From positions 1 through 48,859 of the forward strand of contig DYOQ01000018.1 of assembly GCA_020720455.1 (NCBI GenBank): a DNA stretch of 48,859 bases. Reading direction: 5' to 3'. The stretch is from Bdellovibrio sp. (GTDB taxonomy: Bacteria > Bdellovibrionota > Bacteriovoracia > Bacteriovoracales > Bacteriovoracaceae). Both the position numbers and the translations under genes were made by a program. Within the stretch, counting starts at the first letter, position 1; each line of letters opens with the position of its first letter. Below, piece after piece: positions 27,236 to 35,645 of the stretch. The notes beneath the pieces were generated by a model that made no database searches, was not told the DNA's origin, and saw nothing but the letters and a program-made list of their open reading frames with translations.

Positions 27236-27579
27236 TAGATAACCCTCCTATTCGTAAAAATTTTTTTTCACACAATGAAGTTTGTACTTTTGCAGGTGTA
27301 AAGCCTTATGTCTTTCGCTTTTGGGAGGCAGAGTTTGATGAAATCTCAACAGAACTAATTAATGGTGTGAAGTTTTACAAAGATGACACAATTGAAAAGG
27401 TTAGGGAGATTAAGCATCTTCTCTTTGAAGAAAAACTGTCTATTGAGCAGGCCCGACTTAAATTAAAAAAAAAGTTTAGTAGCGATAAAATAGCAATAGA
27501 TCTTCAAATTGCAAAAAAACTTTTAGAAGAGGTTATTGTTGCTAGCAATGGAATCAAGGAGAGATATAATTGGTTCTAG
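27232..27579 (+). CDS. small MerR-family regulator
   Basis: A 115-residue protein with a MerR-type winged helix at about residues 10-80: FSHNEVCTFAGVKPYVFRFWEAEF, then NGVKFYKDDTIEKVREIKHLLFEE and the SIEQARLKL helix. There is no effector domain and no metal-binding cysteine pattern. GTG start overlapping the ihfA stop (GTGA). An ihfA-merR pair is typical of deltaproteobacteria and many gammaproteobacteria. The last 57 bases overlap the opposing ispA-like gene. Its target is unknown. Confidence 0.82.
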   Translation: MIDNPPIRKNFFSHNEVCTFAGVKPYVFRFWEAEFDEISTELINGVKFYKDDTIEKVREIKHLLFEEKLSIEQARLKLKKKFSSDKIAIDLQIAKKLLEEVIVASNGIKERYNWF

Positions 27580-28515
27580 ATCAAAAATAGTGGTTTTGTT
27601 TTTTGTTATATTTTGATTGATTTTATCTCTTCCTGTTTTAATCTTTTCTGACATCTTAAAAAGATAGCTTGTAATTACCTTGTTAACATTTCCCAAATTC
27701 ATAAAGGCAATATTTGTAGAATATTTTTTTAATTCACTTGTAAGTGTAATTTCAGCTTCGTGTGTGAAATTTATCCAAGGATTAATTAGTGCTTCGTGCT
27801 CATTTAGTTCTTCAGTTAGTTCTGTTAAATCATCAATAAGTTGAAACGCTATACCAATATTTTTTCCTATCTTTGCCAGATTTATGGACGATCGATACTT
27901 TGACATTGATAATCGCGGCTTTTCTAAGCTAAAAAAACCGAGAAGTAGTGATACTTGGATTAGTCTTGCAGTTTTTAGTTCATGGGCCTTAATTAAATTA
28001 GAAAAATTTTCGCGCATATCGTTACTAAGATCAATAACCTGACCTTGAATTAAACCTTTTGGGCCCAATGCCCAAGCAAAAATTTTAAGAATCATTGAAA
28101 CATTATTACTTGCTTTGCTAATAAGAGCATATGATCCATTTAGTAAACCATCGCCAACAAGAATTGCCTCCCACTCACTAAAAGCTTTATGTGTACTCGG
28201 CTTTCCACGCCTAAAATCATCGTTGTCCATAGATGGGAGATCATCGTGAACAAGTGAATAAGCGTGATGCATCTCCACGGCCGAAGCTAAATATGCAAGA
28301 GAGGCATTTGTGCTAAGGCCAAGACCAAGACCACTATCTGTTGAAGTAGGAGAAAAATCTTGAGCTGTTGCGACCATTAATAATGGACGAAATAGTTTTC
28401 CTGGAGGCGTGGTAGCGTACAGATAAACGTCCTTGATGTTGTGCTTAGGTGCTATTTGATTTACGTGAGCAATTAGATTTTTTTCTAAGATTTTAGTTAT
28501 TTTTTTTTGATTCAT
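27523..28515 (-). CDS. ispA: polyprenyl synthase (farnesyl/geranyl diphosphate synthase family)
   Basis: Condenses isopentenyl diphosphate with allylic diphosphates. The first aspartate-rich motif is intact (HDDLPSMDNDDFRRG, Asp91-Asp97), with PGKLFRPLL for substrate binding and GQVIDL. The second motif reads DDLTE (228-232), where the family has DDxxD, and the family KTG is KTA (181-183). The core is short-chain IspA-like. It is the last gene of the gsp operon, 5 bases after gspN, and its 3' end overlaps merR by 57 bases. An isoprenoid gene ending a secretion operon is unexpected. The altered second motif may lower activity or change specificity. Confidence 0.82.
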   Translation of the reverse strand: MNQKKITKILEKNLIAHVNQIAPKHNIKDVYLYATTPPGKLFRPLLMVATAQDFSPTSTDSGLGLGLSTNASLAYLASAVEMHHAYSLVHDDLPSMDNDDFRRGKPSTHKAFSEWEAILVGDGLLNGSYALISKASNNVSMILKIFAWALGPKGLIQGQVIDLSNDMRENFSNLIKAHELKTARLIQVSLLLGFFSLEKPRLSMSKYRSSINLAKIGKNIGIAFQLIDDLTELTEELNEHEALINPWINFTHEAEITLTSELKKYSTNIAFMNLGNVNKVITSYLFKMSEKIKTGRDKINQNITKNKTTIFDLEPIISLLDSIASNNNLF

Positions 28516-28520
28516 AATAA

Positions 28521-29489
28521 TTAGTTTAGCACTTGGAAAAAATTTTTAATCATCATTGGGCCTGAAGGAATCATTCCTGTTATTTTAAACTGGTACATTC
28601 CATTCTTTGTTTGATGATCCTTAAATACAAAATTGTACACAAATTTAAATGCTGGGTTTTCGAGGATTGAGTCACTTATACCGATCCACCCCTCAAGGTC
28701 AAATTGAGATTTTTTTATGTCGTATGTTTTAAGCTTTATCATTCCGTTCATTTGAATTGAAATAGGTGATTGCTCACTTCCTAAAATCATCTCTAGAATG
28801 TTAAGTCTTCCAGCTGAGTCGTATTCAGACTTTAGAAGAAAATTTCCAAAGTTGATCGTCGGAATCTCAATTCCAGCAGAGGACTGTGGCATAGTTGAAA
28901 AATTTTTAGATTTCAGCAAAACTTTAGCACTTGTTACATTTTTACCTTGAAATTTTACAAGCGCATCGACAGTAAAAGAGCCACTAACATTTTTAGATTC
29001 ACTACCAAGTAGTGTTGCGATAGTGTTATCTCCTAATACGGTATCATTAATTTTTAATGTATGGGTTGATAGCGTTAATGCCGTGGTCGCAATGATTTTA
29101 CTATCAGCGTTTTCAGCATCGATATTAAATTTTATCCCAAGAGGAAATAATCCCGGAGGGCCCAGTTCGATAGTTGCTTTATCAAAAAAAAGATCGTCTG
29201 AACCACCCGTGCATGTTCGAGGAATAGTTGGCGATGTAATTAATAATTTTGGTGATAATAAGAAATTAAAATCAACATCACGAAAACTAATGGGGCAGTT
29301 TTTGTCATTTGTTAGCGCTTCTTTTACGACGTTTATGATGAGCATTCGAGATGGTAGATTGGTAATAACTGCAATAAATAAAATAACAATTATGGCGGGT
29401 GTTAGCTTAATAAATGATATTTGCCAACTATCGTAAATTTCTTCACTAAGTTCATTGAGTTTTATTTTAGTCAATTTCTTCATTGTCAT
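28521..29489 (-). CDS. gspN: type II secretion protein GspN (Leptospira/delta type)
   Basis: A 322-residue protein with one membrane helix at about residues 27-48 (LTPAIIVILFIAVI) and a periplasmic domain of about 260 residues rich in beta structure. Positions of LIITSPTIPR, ELGPPGLFPLG and the C-terminal DLEGWIGISD fit the GspN family of Leptospira and deltaproteobacteria, which differs from enterobacterial GspN. It starts on the base next to the gspM stop. Role in the secretion envelope platform is inferred from family and position. Confidence 0.85.
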   Translation of the reverse strand: MTMKKLTKIKLNELSEEIYDSWQISFIKLTPAIIVILFIAVITNLPSRMLIINVVKEALTNDKNCPISFRDVDFNFLLSPKLLITSPTIPRTCTGGSDDLFFDKATIELGPPGLFPLGIKFNIDAENADSKIIATTALTLSTHTLKINDTVLGDNTIATLLGSESKNVSGSFTVDALVKFQGKNVTSAKVLLKSKNFSTMPQSSAGIEIPTINFGNFLLKSEYDSAGRLNILEMILGSEQSPISIQMNGMIKLKTYDIKKSQFDLEGWIGISDSILENPAFKFVYNFVFKDHQTKNGMYQFKITGMIPSGPMMIKNFFQVLN

Positions 29490-30110
29490 TTAATTATTCT
29501 TTTTAAAGTGAACGATACTTATATTTCCTTCTATAAGAGATGATTTCTCATCTCGTTTAATTGCAATAGCAGTTACTGTTGCTTTTAGCATTGTTGTTAT
29601 TCCTTCCAAGAAAGCGGTGAAGTCACTGGTTGTAAATTTTTTAAACGAGATTGTTGCAGATGTCTTAGATATTGTGTCTGCTTGTTCCCCCTCTGAAAAA
29701 TTAGAAATGGTTATATCACTACTGGAGACATTTTTTGATTTTAGGTATGGAGTAATTGCTAGTTTTAGTGAAGACTCATCTTTAATGTCACTGCTTGAAG
29801 TAATATTTTTTCCAATGACGGCCAGGCTCTGTTTGTCATTAAATAAAATATTTATTGCGGACTTAATCTCTTCTTTGCTGTTGATGTTATTCTTCATCGA
29901 GATATTTTGAATGAGTAAGGCCAGCACTATTAATACAGGGAGTAGCATGGAGAGTATTGAAGCAGTGTGGTTAATAACTTTTTGTTGAGTTGTGCTTAAG
30001 CCTGATATTTTGTCAATGATCTCTCTGTATGCTGAGGATGATTGTACCTGTCCAACAATTTTAAAAATTCCTTCATCTGCTTGTTTAATTATCTCTTTAA
30101 GTGAGACCAT
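29490..30110 (-). CDS. gspM: type II secretion inner-membrane protein GspM
   Basis: A 206-residue protein with a short cytoplasmic part, one membrane helix at about residues 50-68 (ILSMLLPVLIVLALLIQ) and a ferredoxin-like periplasmic domain with a final strand motif. Sequence similarity in GspM is always weak; position between gspL and gspN, topology and length make the call. Its ATG overlaps the gspL stop by one base. Confidence 0.85.
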   Translation of the reverse strand: MVSLKEIIKQADEGIFKIVGQVQSSSAYREIIDKISGLSTTQQKVINHTASILSMLLPVLIVLALLIQNISMKNNINSKEEIKSAINILFNDKQSLAVIGKNITSSSDIKDESSLKLAITPYLKSKNVSSSDITISNFSEGEQADTISKTSATISFKKFTTSDFTAFLEGITTMLKATVTAIAIKRDEKSSLIEGNISIVHFKKNN

Positions 30111-31699
30111 TATCGGTTCTCCTCTGTGAAATTTATTACTAACAGTTTTTCATGTTGCTTTAACTCTGTATGCATCTCAATTGAAGAAGAGGTTTTCAGA
30201 TGTTTCTGTAAAATTTCTAGTTCTTTGATATTATCACTTGTAAAACTTGCAGTGGTTTGATTGTGATCAGTAGAGAACTCCTGCAAGGTAACATTTTTGT
30301 TTGATTTTACAAGTTCGCTTAATCTAAAGAGCGGTGCTATTGCGTTTGTCTTAGTTGTTTTTTTTAAAAGATTTAATTCTGATTCTACGCTTTTTGTTTT
30401 TGATTTTAATGTGTTTAATACTTTGTCAGGGTTTTTTTTGTAAAGCATTTGTTGTGGTTTGGTAAGTTCAGTAACAAGCTGGATTCTTTTTTCTAGGAAA
30501 ACATTTATTTTTTTATCTTGTTGTTGTAAAAAAATTCCTTCAATGAAAAGTGAAAAGGCAATACAGAGTGAAACTAGTGCCACTCGAAATGCTACGAACA
30601 TTGTAGAGTGCGCCGATACTGCTTGAGTACCTCCTGACGTATATTGGCCCATTAAGAATGACGACAGTAATCCGCTTGTTGGTGCGGCAATGGCCATTAT
30701 TGTCGCTAATGAGTAATGGATGCTTTTGGGTAGTGATTCCATATGTAGTTGTTTTTTGAAATGTGTATCAACTTTATACTGTTCAACATGATGAGATAGT
30801 TGTTGTTTGAGAAAGTTTGGCAAATTTTTAATGTTACTTGTTCCACCTATTAAATATACTTGCTCAAAACTTCCTCCGGTATTGATCCTTTGAGCAATCT
30901 CCCACCTTTTGAAGTCACTAATAAATGGTGTAAAAATATTTTTCATTAAGTTGGCAAACTCTGCTTGATCTTCTGTTACTTCATTGTACTGTCCTTCTGT
31001 TAACATGAAGCAGTTATCATGCTTATAGAGGGTGGCATCGTTTAATGGTATGTTATATGTTTGAGAGATTGCTTCATTTATGACAGAACCTGCGACATAA
31101 GATACATGACTACTAATTACATCTTGATTTGAAATAAAGTATACCTTGGTAGTTGCATGTCCAAGATCTATGACGATGTAGTTGTCTTTTCGTTTGTTTA
31201 TTTTTGCCATAGCGTTCATTGCAGAGAGTTCAGAGGTTAGAATACTTGGCCTTATATTTAATTGAATTAGCTGAGAGTAGAATTGGTCAAAGTTTCCAAG
31301 ATATGAGATATCCATAGTGACATTCATACTTTTTTGCTTAGGGGAAAATGTCGTCGTGTAATGTGCTTCGCTTGCCTGATATGGTAACGAGTTGTCTAGT
31401 TGGAATGGAAGCATCATTTCAGCTTTTCGCTTACTATTTGTTGGTAGTTTTAAAAACCTTCTTGTCAGAATATTGTTGGGAGCTTGGAAAATAAGTTTTC
31501 CATTAAAGTTGTTTGCTTTTATATATCGTTTAATTATTTCGTAATGAAGTTCACGAGTAGAGAGGCCTTGAGGTAGTTGATCAGTAGCACTTGAAAGAGT
31601 GACCTCTGTTTTTCTTACTATGGAACTTTTTCTTGTATCAACGTTAGCTTCTATTAGCTTGACTGAGTAAGTTCCTAAATCTACGGATAGAATATTCAT
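30110..31699 (-). CDS. gspL: type II secretion protein GspL (PilM-like cytoplasmic domain)
   Basis: GspL recruits the ATPase GspE to the membrane. The first 330 residues are an actin-like domain close to PilM (SVDLGTYSVKLIEA, then VIDLGHATTKVYFI and YLIGGTSNIKNLP). One membrane helix follows at about 370-392 and a periplasmic ferredoxin-like domain ends the protein. At 529 residues it is longer than enterobacterial GspL (about 400). There is no Shine-Dalgarno before its ATG; instead an extended -10 promoter ends 6 bases upstream, suggesting a leaderless mRNA. It is separated from gspK by 71 bases, the longest gap in the operon. Confidence 0.9.
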   Translation of the reverse strand: MNILSVDLGTYSVKLIEANVDTRKSSIVRKTEVTLSSATDQLPQGLSTRELHYEIIKRYIKANNFNGKLIFQAPNNILTRRFLKLPTNSKRKAEMMLPFQLDNSLPYQASEAHYTTTFSPKQKSMNVTMDISYLGNFDQFYSQLIQLNIRPSILTSELSAMNAMAKINKRKDNYIVIDLGHATTKVYFISNQDVISSHVSYVAGSVINEAISQTYNIPLNDATLYKHDNCFMLTEGQYNEVTEDQAEFANLMKNIFTPFISDFKRWEIAQRINTGGSFEQVYLIGGTSNIKNLPNFLKQQLSHHVEQYKVDTHFKKQLHMESLPKSIHYSLATIMAIAAPTSGLLSSFLMGQYTSGGTQAVSAHSTMFVAFRVALVSLCIAFSLFIEGIFLQQQDKKINVFLEKRIQLVTELTKPQQMLYKKNPDKVLNTLKSKTKSVESELNLLKKTTKTNAIAPLFRLSELVKSNKNVTLQEFSTDHNQTTASFTSDNIKELEILQKHLKTSSSIEMHTELKQHEKLLVINFTEENR

Positions 31700-31705
31700 A
31701 TAAAT

Positions 31706-31733
31706 ATTTTATCAGAACTCAAGGATATTACAA
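31706..31733 (-). promoter_or_regulatory. internal promoter before gspL, probably leaderless
   Basis: On the minus strand TTGTAA (plus 31728-31733, 4 of 6), a 16-base spacer ending TGA, and TAAAAT (plus 31706-31711, 5 of 6). TGA plus the hexamer makes an extended -10. The expected start, 7 bases downstream, is the A of the gspL ATG. Confidence 0.4.
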
Positions 31734-31770
31734 TCAGATGGTTTTTCCCGATTAAAAATGTCGGGTAATT

Positions 31771-33162
31771 TTAGTTTATTACAATTTCAATAATTCGCGG
31801 CCCTAGTAATTGTTCAGGTGGTGGTTTCTCCCCTTTTTTTTCATTATCTTTTTTTGGGGGATCAACCTGTGGTTCAGCTTCTCCTCCATCAGTTTTTGAT
31901 GATTCTTCCTCACTGCTTTTTGCGGAAGGGTTAATAGACTTGCGCTTGACTGGAGCTGGCAGAATTGGAAGTATTACATAAGCATCCATGGAGAATCTTG
32001 CCCTCTCATACTCACCAGTCGTTGTAATTTTGAAAGTTTTACTACTTATTCCTAGGATGAGGCCGGCCTTTTTTAGTTCTTTCTCTCTCTCTTCTAGTTC
32101 AGCAGCAGAGATGACTCCAAGTGTATCAACGAGATAGGATTTAAACTCTTCAGCACTTTTAAACTGATGAGCAATATTTTCTGCATCTCCATCGCGATAT
32201 TTAAAGAAGGTCTCAATCTCTTCATCGTGAATAGTAGGAACAATTATTTTTAACTCTTTACTGTTAATTTTGTTGACTGGAATTATTGCGCTATTGTGTA
32301 TCGATAGCTTGTCTTTAATCAAATCTATAATTTCATAGTCCCAACCTGCTAGTAGGTACAGTTCTGAGATAGAAGCAAGCGGAGCATGTTTTGGAGTAAC
32401 TCCTTGTTCTAGGTAGCTCGATTCAATATCGGGGATATAATCTCCTTCTGCTTTACCTTTTTCGTTAACAAAGTATGCTAATTCTTCCACTAGTTTTGCG
32501 GGGTTAATATCTGAAAACTTGGCATTAAATAGTTCATCATTTTCTTGTTTTTCTTTAATGAGTTCTGTAAGCAAATTTGTGAGTTCTTTTTTTATCTGAA
32601 TGTTTGGTGTCTCTTGTTCTTCCTCTGATACTGGTTGTTGTGAAGCATCTTCTTGAGGAAGGTCAGGAACCTGTTCTTGTTGAGTATTTTTTTGTTCTGG
32701 GATTCTAAGAATATTTGGATTTAAAAATGTCGTAATAATTTGAGTTGATACGGTTACCTTTCCTCTAAAAAGTGAATTTTTTTTGAATTCATTAAGGGCA
32801 CTTTTTTGAACGGGAGACATTCCGGCCAACTCAGGGATTGGATATGTAAAAGGAAGCGTAATTATTGCATCAAGCGCATCGGCCGGAAACATACTTTTGA
32901 TATTTTCATTCTGTTCTATTTGATTTCTTGCCTCTTTGTAAATTTTCATTATAGACATACCAAGATTTAAACCTGACTCTGCATTTAATCTTGCTTGCCC
33001 TAGGTCTTGTCGGTTTTGAACTTTTATTTTATGAAGATTATTTTCAAAAATAAAATCAGCAAGAACATAAGCAAGAATAGTAATTGTTCCAAGAACAAGA
33101 ATCATCGCAATTCCTGATGAATTATATCTTGTGCAATTTTTGTGATTAGTTATCTTGTTCAC
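31771..33162 (-). CDS. gspK: type II secretion minor pseudopilin GspK
   Basis: GspK caps the pseudopilus tip. The prepilin-like segment SSGIAMILVLGTITILAYVL lacks Glu at +5, as is normal for GspK and unlike GspG-J. The C-terminal half contains the alpha-domain with KINSKELKII and FFKYRDGD (comparative-helix pattern). There is a low-complexity insert rich in Q, E and P at about residues 155-190 and a charged tail before the end. The frame is open to 33198, but GTG at 33162, after GAGAGGA, is preferred; it overlaps gspJ by 17 bases. Confidence 0.9.
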   Translation of the reverse strand: MNKITNHKNCTRYNSSGIAMILVLGTITILAYVLADFIFENNLHKIKVQNRQDLGQARLNAESGLNLGMSIMKIYKEARNQIEQNENIKSMFPADALDAIITLPFTYPIPELAGMSPVQKSALNEFKKNSLFRGKVTVSTQIITTFLNPNILRIPEQKNTQQEQVPDLPQEDASQQPVSEEEQETPNIQIKKELTNLLTELIKEKQENDELFNAKFSDINPAKLVEELAYFVNEKGKAEGDYIPDIESSYLEQGVTPKHAPLASISELYLLAGWDYEIIDLIKDKLSIHNSAIIPVNKINSKELKIIVPTIHDEEIETFFKYRDGDAENIAHQFKSAEEFKSYLVDTLGVISAAELEEREKELKKAGLILGISSKTFKITTTGEYERARFSMDAYVILPILPAPVKRKSINPSAKSSEEESSKTDGGEAEPQVDPPKKDNEKKGEKPPPEQLLGPRIIEIVIN

Positions 33163-34006
33163 TATCACTTTCCTCTCTAGCTTCTTCTTGTTGCGCACTT
33201 GGCGTTTGCTGTTTGGCCCTTAACTTTTCTGCTTCGTCTTCCGCAGTATCAAAAAAAGGCCAGATTGTTCTTATTGTTCTCTCTTTTTTCATTTGAACAC
33301 CGGAGACATCGATGTACTCTAAGTTTATTTTTATAGCTCGGATGGCCATCTTACTGTTTTTCAGTTCATTAATAGTAGTTACATATTTTTTATCTAACTC
33401 ATCCCAGAATGAAAACTCTAAGGATTTTATTCCTTGTGCTAGTACTTGAGGCTGTAATTGGTCCCAGTTAAATTCGTCTGAGTAGACATCTTTTGGATTA
33501 TAATATCTTACTAAATTGTATTCACCAGTTTGAACATCACTATCCGTATCTTTTGGTTCATCGTTTCGTTCTAAGGCATATTTTATCCAAACAAAATTTG
33601 ACTGCTTTATGTCGGAAGTTTTTCTTCGGTTTGAAACTGCCATAAAAATTAAAGTTTGCCGATCGGGTGCATCGAAGATTGGAATATTTGTGTTATTAAC
33701 CGTCTTCGATTTAAATTTTTCAGATGTTTGATCATTAAACTGTTGATGAGTATCTTCTTCTTTGCCTTGCTTCCTTAACGCTTCAAAAAAAAGAGGTGAG
33801 TACATCTGCATGAAATCAAACTCAAGACGATCAAGGGCGCTCTCTATTTGCATAAATCCGCGATCTTCAGTGATAGTTCGATCCTTTGATGTTGTGCTGG
33901 TGTGGACGATAGTATATAGGGCAAGCATGATAAGAGAGAGAATTGCAATAGCAATTAAAATCTCAATAAGTGTAAATCCCAATTTGTTTTTTTTCATCTC
34001 GCTCAT
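33146..34006 (-). CDS. gspJ: type II secretion minor pseudopilin GspJ
   Basis: Type IV prepilin leader with cleavage before FTLIEILIAIAILSLI and Glu at +5, then a globular domain of about 250 residues. The arrangement DRLEFDFMQMY and the later SLEFSFWDE, RAIKINLEY segments match GspJ, including the RTIRTIWPF end region. It finishes in an acidic Q/E/S-rich tail. The ATG overlaps the gspI stop (ATGA). Confidence 0.92.
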   Translation of the reverse strand: MSEMKKNKLGFTLIEILIAIAILSLIMLALYTIVHTSTTSKDRTITEDRGFMQIESALDRLEFDFMQMYSPLFFEALRKQGKEEDTHQQFNDQTSEKFKSKTVNNTNIPIFDAPDRQTLIFMAVSNRRKTSDIKQSNFVWIKYALERNDEPKDTDSDVQTGEYNLVRYYNPKDVYSDEFNWDQLQPQVLAQGIKSLEFSFWDELDKKYVTTINELKNSKMAIRAIKINLEYIDVSGVQMKKERTIRTIWPFFDTAEDEAEKLRAKQQTPSAQQEEAREESDSEQDN

Positions 34007-34512
34007 TGAAAACTTATTTTAGCATTTGGATTAATCGGCCAGTAACTTAGAGTGTAGCTAAAATCGGTTCTCTTATCTTTTACAGTAACTCTTGTTTGCC
34101 ATACTAGTTCTTCAATATTTTTTATTAATTTCCCAATAATCATTTTTTTTGCACCAGAGGCAGGATCATTTTGCTCTTCAGTTCCCTCTTCAGATTCGCT
34201 GTTCATTAGCGTAGAGATATCTGGAATTTTCATTCTGGCATACTCAACACTCCATTCATAATCTTCATTCCCTTCAAATTTACCACTATCTTTTTTTAGC
34301 GTTAACGCTTCTCCGAATTCTGGAGGATTTAGGATTAGTTCGTTAATTTTTTGTTCGCACAAATTCCGTAAGATTACTTCATCTCTCATCAGAGCGGATT
34401 GTGCTAGATTGCTTCCTATTCCAGTTGTATATGAGACAGCAACTGCAGCAAAGATTGCGAAGGCAAACATTACTTCTAAAAGAGAAAATCCATTTTTTAT
34501 TTTTTTAACCAT
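34003..34512 (-). CDS. gspI: type II secretion minor pseudopilin GspI
   Basis: A 169-residue prepilin with cleavage before FSLLEVMFAFAIFAAVA, Glu at +5. After the helix, CEQKINELIL matches the NLAEQKL-type GspI motif. The domain contains an E/G-rich insert (EGTEEQNDP) near residue 110. It overlaps gspH by 16 bases and gspJ by 4, so the minor pseudopilins are translationally coupled. Confidence 0.92.
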   Translation of the reverse strand: MVKKIKNGFSLLEVMFAFAIFAAVAVSYTTGIGSNLAQSALMRDEVILRNLCEQKINELILNPPEFGEALTLKKDSGKFEGNEDYEWSVEYARMKIPDISTLMNSESEEGTEEQNDPASGAKKMIIGKLIKNIEELVWQTRVTVKDKRTDFSYTLSYWPINPNAKISFQ

Positions 34513-35180
34513 TGTTGATATAGTTCCTCTACTTTGCTAATTTGTCCATCTGCTACATCGCCTGATTCAAGAGAACCAAGAGGGAAGTACTCTCTATTTA
34601 TTTCCTCAAGAAATGGACTAATTTTTATTTGGGCAACCTCATCATCGTTTGCTACATAAATTACACTACCATCTTTTTCGCCTGTTGGATAAAAGTAGAT
34701 AGATGCAGATTGGCCATTGATGAGCTTTTCATTAGTGGAGATTCCAACTCCAATAATCTTTATATCTTCATTATCAATCGTTCTCTCTTTATCTTGAAAC
34801 TCTTTTACTTTACTGAACATCTTATCAAGTTTTTGTTTTTCACTCTGCTCCGATTCCTCCTCTTCTAGCGATTTGACTTCGGTGTGTGGCCGAGCTGATG
34901 GTAGAACTAGAGCGCCATTGTTGCTGAATTCAACACTATAAGATTGAGGTTCGGTGGACATCGATATATTTAGCCTAACAATGCTATTTCTTAGCGCTGA
35001 TTCCGTTGTAGCAAACCTGACCCCTCGTTCAAGATCGTCTAAAACCTTATCTAGTTGATCTCTAGATGAGTTGCCACCAACTACAGCTAGTCCTAGAATT
35101 AGTGCGACTACTGACATTGAAACTAAAATTTCTACAAGGGTGAACCCTTTTGTGTTAAACGTGAAACGGTTTAAATTCAT
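34497..35180 (-). CDS. gspH: type II secretion minor pseudopilin GspH
   Basis: Prepilin leader with cleavage before FTLVEILVSMSVVALIL, Glu at +5, then the GspH/FimT-like pattern LERGVRFATTESALRN and the SIYFYPTGEKDGSVIY strand pair near the end. At 227 residues it is longer than usual because of a charged insert (EEEESEQSEKQK) at about residues 105-120. It begins directly after the gspG stop. Confidence 0.92.
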   Translation of the reverse strand: MNLNRFTFNTKGFTLVEILVSMSVVALILGLAVVGGNSSRDQLDKVLDDLERGVRFATTESALRNSIVRLNISMSTEPQSYSVEFSNNGALVLPSARPHTEVKSLEEEESEQSEKQKLDKMFSKVKEFQDKERTIDNEDIKIIGVGISTNEKLINGQSASIYFYPTGEKDGSVIYVANDDEVAQIKISPFLEEINREYFPLGSLESGDVADGQISKVEELYQQWLKK

Positions 35181-35624
35181 TTACTCGTCTAGGGAGATAT
35201 CAGCATCTTTTCCTTCGCCACCTTCTTCATTATCGTTACCATAAGAGATAATTTTAAATGTTTTACCATCTGAAGAGTAAACATATGGAAAATCCCATGG
35301 GTCAACAGGAACTTTCCCTCCGTCAAGATAGCCGTTTGGCGCATACCTTGGGCAATCTTTGCCCTCAGCTGGCTTGGTGACAAGTGCGTCTAGTCCTTGC
35401 TCTGTTGCTGGAAAGGTATTGCAGTGTCGTCTGAAATCTTTCAGGCTGTTTGCTAAATTTTTCATCTGAATTTTAGCAGCACTGATCCTGCCTTCGTGAA
35501 ATCTGTCATAAACGTTGGTACCAATGATTCCACCGCCAATAGCAAGAAGAGTTAGGGCGATCAGGATCTCGATTAAACTCATCCCTTGTTGGCCAATAAC
35601 ATTTTTAAATATTTTTCTTTTCAT
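35181..35624 (-). CDS. gspG: type II secretion major pseudopilin GspG
   Basis: The main pseudopilus subunit. Cleavage before MSLIEILIALTLLAIGG, with Glu at +5; the M at +1 instead of F is a mild departure. The C-terminal DPWDFPYVYSSDGKTFKI and the acidic SYGNDNEEGGEGKDADI loop are the GspG calcium-binding region. Normal length (147). It is 21 bases after gspF, with a Shine-Dalgarno AAGGAG, as expected for the most abundant product. Confidence 0.96.
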   Translation of the reverse strand: MKRKIFKNVIGQQGMSLIEILIALTLLAIGGGIIGTNVYDRFHEGRISAAKIQMKNLANSLKDFRRHCNTFPATEQGLDALVTKPAEGKDCPRYAPNGYLDGGKVPVDPWDFPYVYSSDGKTFKIISYGNDNEEGGEGKDADISLDE

Positions 35625-35645
35625 AAGTTCTCCTTGTCGCTTTTT

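Noticed and set aside
29023-29436. Plus-strand open frame opposite gspN
   Set aside because: It is an antisense shadow of gspN with no ribosome binding site; the minus-strand frame fits the operon and family.
31747-31765. CCCGA/TCGGG stem-loop between gspK and gspL as a terminator
   Set aside because: The stem is only 5 bp and on the transcribed (minus) strand it is followed by A residues rather than T.
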